Assembly: GCF_036488675.1 (NCBI RefSeq)
Contig: NZ_CP133148.1
Coordinates: forward strand, 2,728,001-2,792,000
Origin: Sinorhizobium chiapasense
GTDB lineage: Bacteria; Pseudomonadota; Alphaproteobacteria; Rhizobiales; Rhizobiaceae
Direction of reading: 5' to 3'
DNA: 64,000 nucleotides
Shown: positions 63,276 to 64,000 of the stretch, piece after piece
Layout of the letters: each line of letters opens with the position of its first letter
Numbering within the stretch: the stretch's first letter is position 1
Made by a program: the position numbers and the translations under genes
The notes under the pieces: generated by a model
What the model was told of the DNA's origin: nothing
Database searches by the model: none
The model's input: only the letters and a program-made list of their open reading frames with translations

Positions 63276-64000
63276 ATGGGCAGGCTGGTCAACGGAGTCT
63301 GGCAGGACGTCTGGTACGACACCAAGACGACGAAGGGCCATTTCAAGCGCAGCGAGTCGCAGTTTCGCAACTGGATCACTGCTGACGGATCGCCGGGGCC
63401 CTCCGGCGAAGGCGGCTTCGCGGCCGAGCAGGACCGCTACCATCTCTATGTCTCGCTCGCCTGCCCCTGGGCGCATCGGACGCTGACCTTCCGCAAGCTC
63501 AAGAAGCTTGAGGACATCATTTCGGTCTCGATCGTCGATCCCCTGATGCTGTCCAACGGTTGGGAGTTCAAGGGCGTAAACGGCGGCACCGTGGACCATC
63601 TCTTCGGTTTCGAGGCGCTTTGGCAGATTTATGTGCGCGCCGACCCCGGCTATTCCGGCCGCGTGACGGTGCCCGTGCTTTGGGACAAGAAGAAGAACAC
63701 CATCGTCTCGAACGAATCGGCCGAAATCATCCGCATGTTCAACTCGGCCTTCGATCATCTTACCGGCTCGACCGAGGATTTCTGCCCCGCGGACCTGCGC
63801 GGCGAAATCGACGCCCTTAACGCCCGCGTTTATGACGCTGTGAACAACGGCGTCTACAAAGCCGGGTTCGCCACCGGCCAGCAGGCCTATGACGAGAGCG
63901 TCAAGGCCCTGTTCGCCATGTTGGACGAGCTGGAAGGCCGTCTCGCATCGCAGCGTTATCTTATGGGAGATCGGATCACCGAGGCCGACTGGCGCCTGTT
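63276..64000 (+). CDS. glutathionyl-hydroquinone reductase-like GST, N-terminal part
   Basis: The first 241 codons of a gene cut by the right edge. MGRLVNGVWQDVWYDTKTT, the catalytic CPWAHR (about residues 64-69) and VPVLWDKKKNTIVSNESAEI are hallmarks of the xi-class GST/GS-hydroquinone reductase family (YqjG/PcpF), which removes glutathione from glutathionyl-hydroquinones. Start at ATG 63276 with GAAGGAGC before it. Co-directional with nothing visible. Confidence 0.93.
   Translation, partial: MGRLVNGVWQDVWYDTKTTKGHFKRSESQFRNWITADGSPGPSGEGGFAAEQDRYHLYVSLACPWAHRTLTFRKLKKLEDIISVSIVDPLMLSNGWEFKGVNGGTVDHLFGFEALWQIYVRADPGYSGRVTVPVLWDKKKNTIVSNESAEIIRMFNSAFDHLTGSTEDFCPADLRGEIDALNARVYDAVNNGVYKAGFATGQQAYDESVKALFAMLDELEGRLASQRYLMGDRITEADWRL

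Overview
The window looks like chromosomal DNA of a GC-rich alphaproteobacterium of the Rhizobiaceae, most probably Sinorhizobium/Ensifer. This is inferred from gene content (AatA-type aspartate aminotransferase, BA14K and DUF1236 secreted proteins, a rhizobial Pth with a basic tail, a PetP/PetR-like regulator pair) and from many copies of a two-module intergenic palindromic repeat of the rhizobial mosaic (RIME-like) type. I see no prophage, insertion sequence, CRISPR array, rRNA or tRNA gene. Most of the window is conserved core genome.

Layout. 1-5.6 kb (minus strand): 5' part of kbl, recQ, dnaG and a GatB/YqeY gene. 5.9-14 kb: carA; a LysR gene divergent from an SDR and an imine-reductase-like gene; aatA; two small membrane genes, the second resembling a class GN sortase without its middle; a PQQ-type sugar dehydrogenase; a DUF3052 gene. 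14-21 kb: an EamA transporter, cspA with a long structured leader, several small exported or membrane proteins (BA14K, SH3b-DUF1236), an MBL hydrolase and ilvE. 20.8-25.3 kb: MarR, an OmpR-type regulator and a histidine kinase, then two convergent glycosyltransferase-like genes. 25.6-27.9 kb (minus): an operon ybjN-proC-CsaA-like-dual-specificity phosphatase. 28.4-35.4 kb: ubiK divergent from lgt-MidA-type methyltransferase, then pgeF coupled to an M24-fold protein lacking metal ligands, a lipoprotein and prs.

35.5-43.2 kb: an aldo/keto reductase divergent from a LysR gene, an unknown protein, then an acetaldehyde dehydrogenase module (DUF779, ALDH, and a GAF-Fis regulator without the AAA+ domain) with a matching dyad before the dehydrogenase, and a BenE-type transporter. 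43.3-50.1 kb: rplY, pth, clpS and ychF, with a GGDEF-EAL gene and a periplasmic binding protein gene between rplY and pth. 50.2-52.3 kb: two overlapping MaoC-like genes, apt and a DUF1059 gene. 52.3-62 kb: two divergent operons, CCA transferase-NUDIX-DUF1285 (minus) and MoxR-DUF58-BatA/DUF4159-vWA membrane protein-GNAT (plus). The end holds a second GNAT gene and the start of a glutathionyl-hydroquinone-reductase-like gene.

Working together: translation and nucleotide housekeeping (prs, apt, carA, pth, rplY, ychF, CCA enzyme), envelope biogenesis (lgt, pgeF, the glycosyltransferases, the MoxR cluster), amino-acid metabolism (aatA, ilvE, proC) and several small sensor or regulator modules placed next to their likely targets. 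The best candidates for something undescribed are the mini-sortase pair, the imine-reductase module, the AAA+-less ALDH regulator with its dyad, the M24 protein without metal ligands and the MoxR-vWA membrane cluster.
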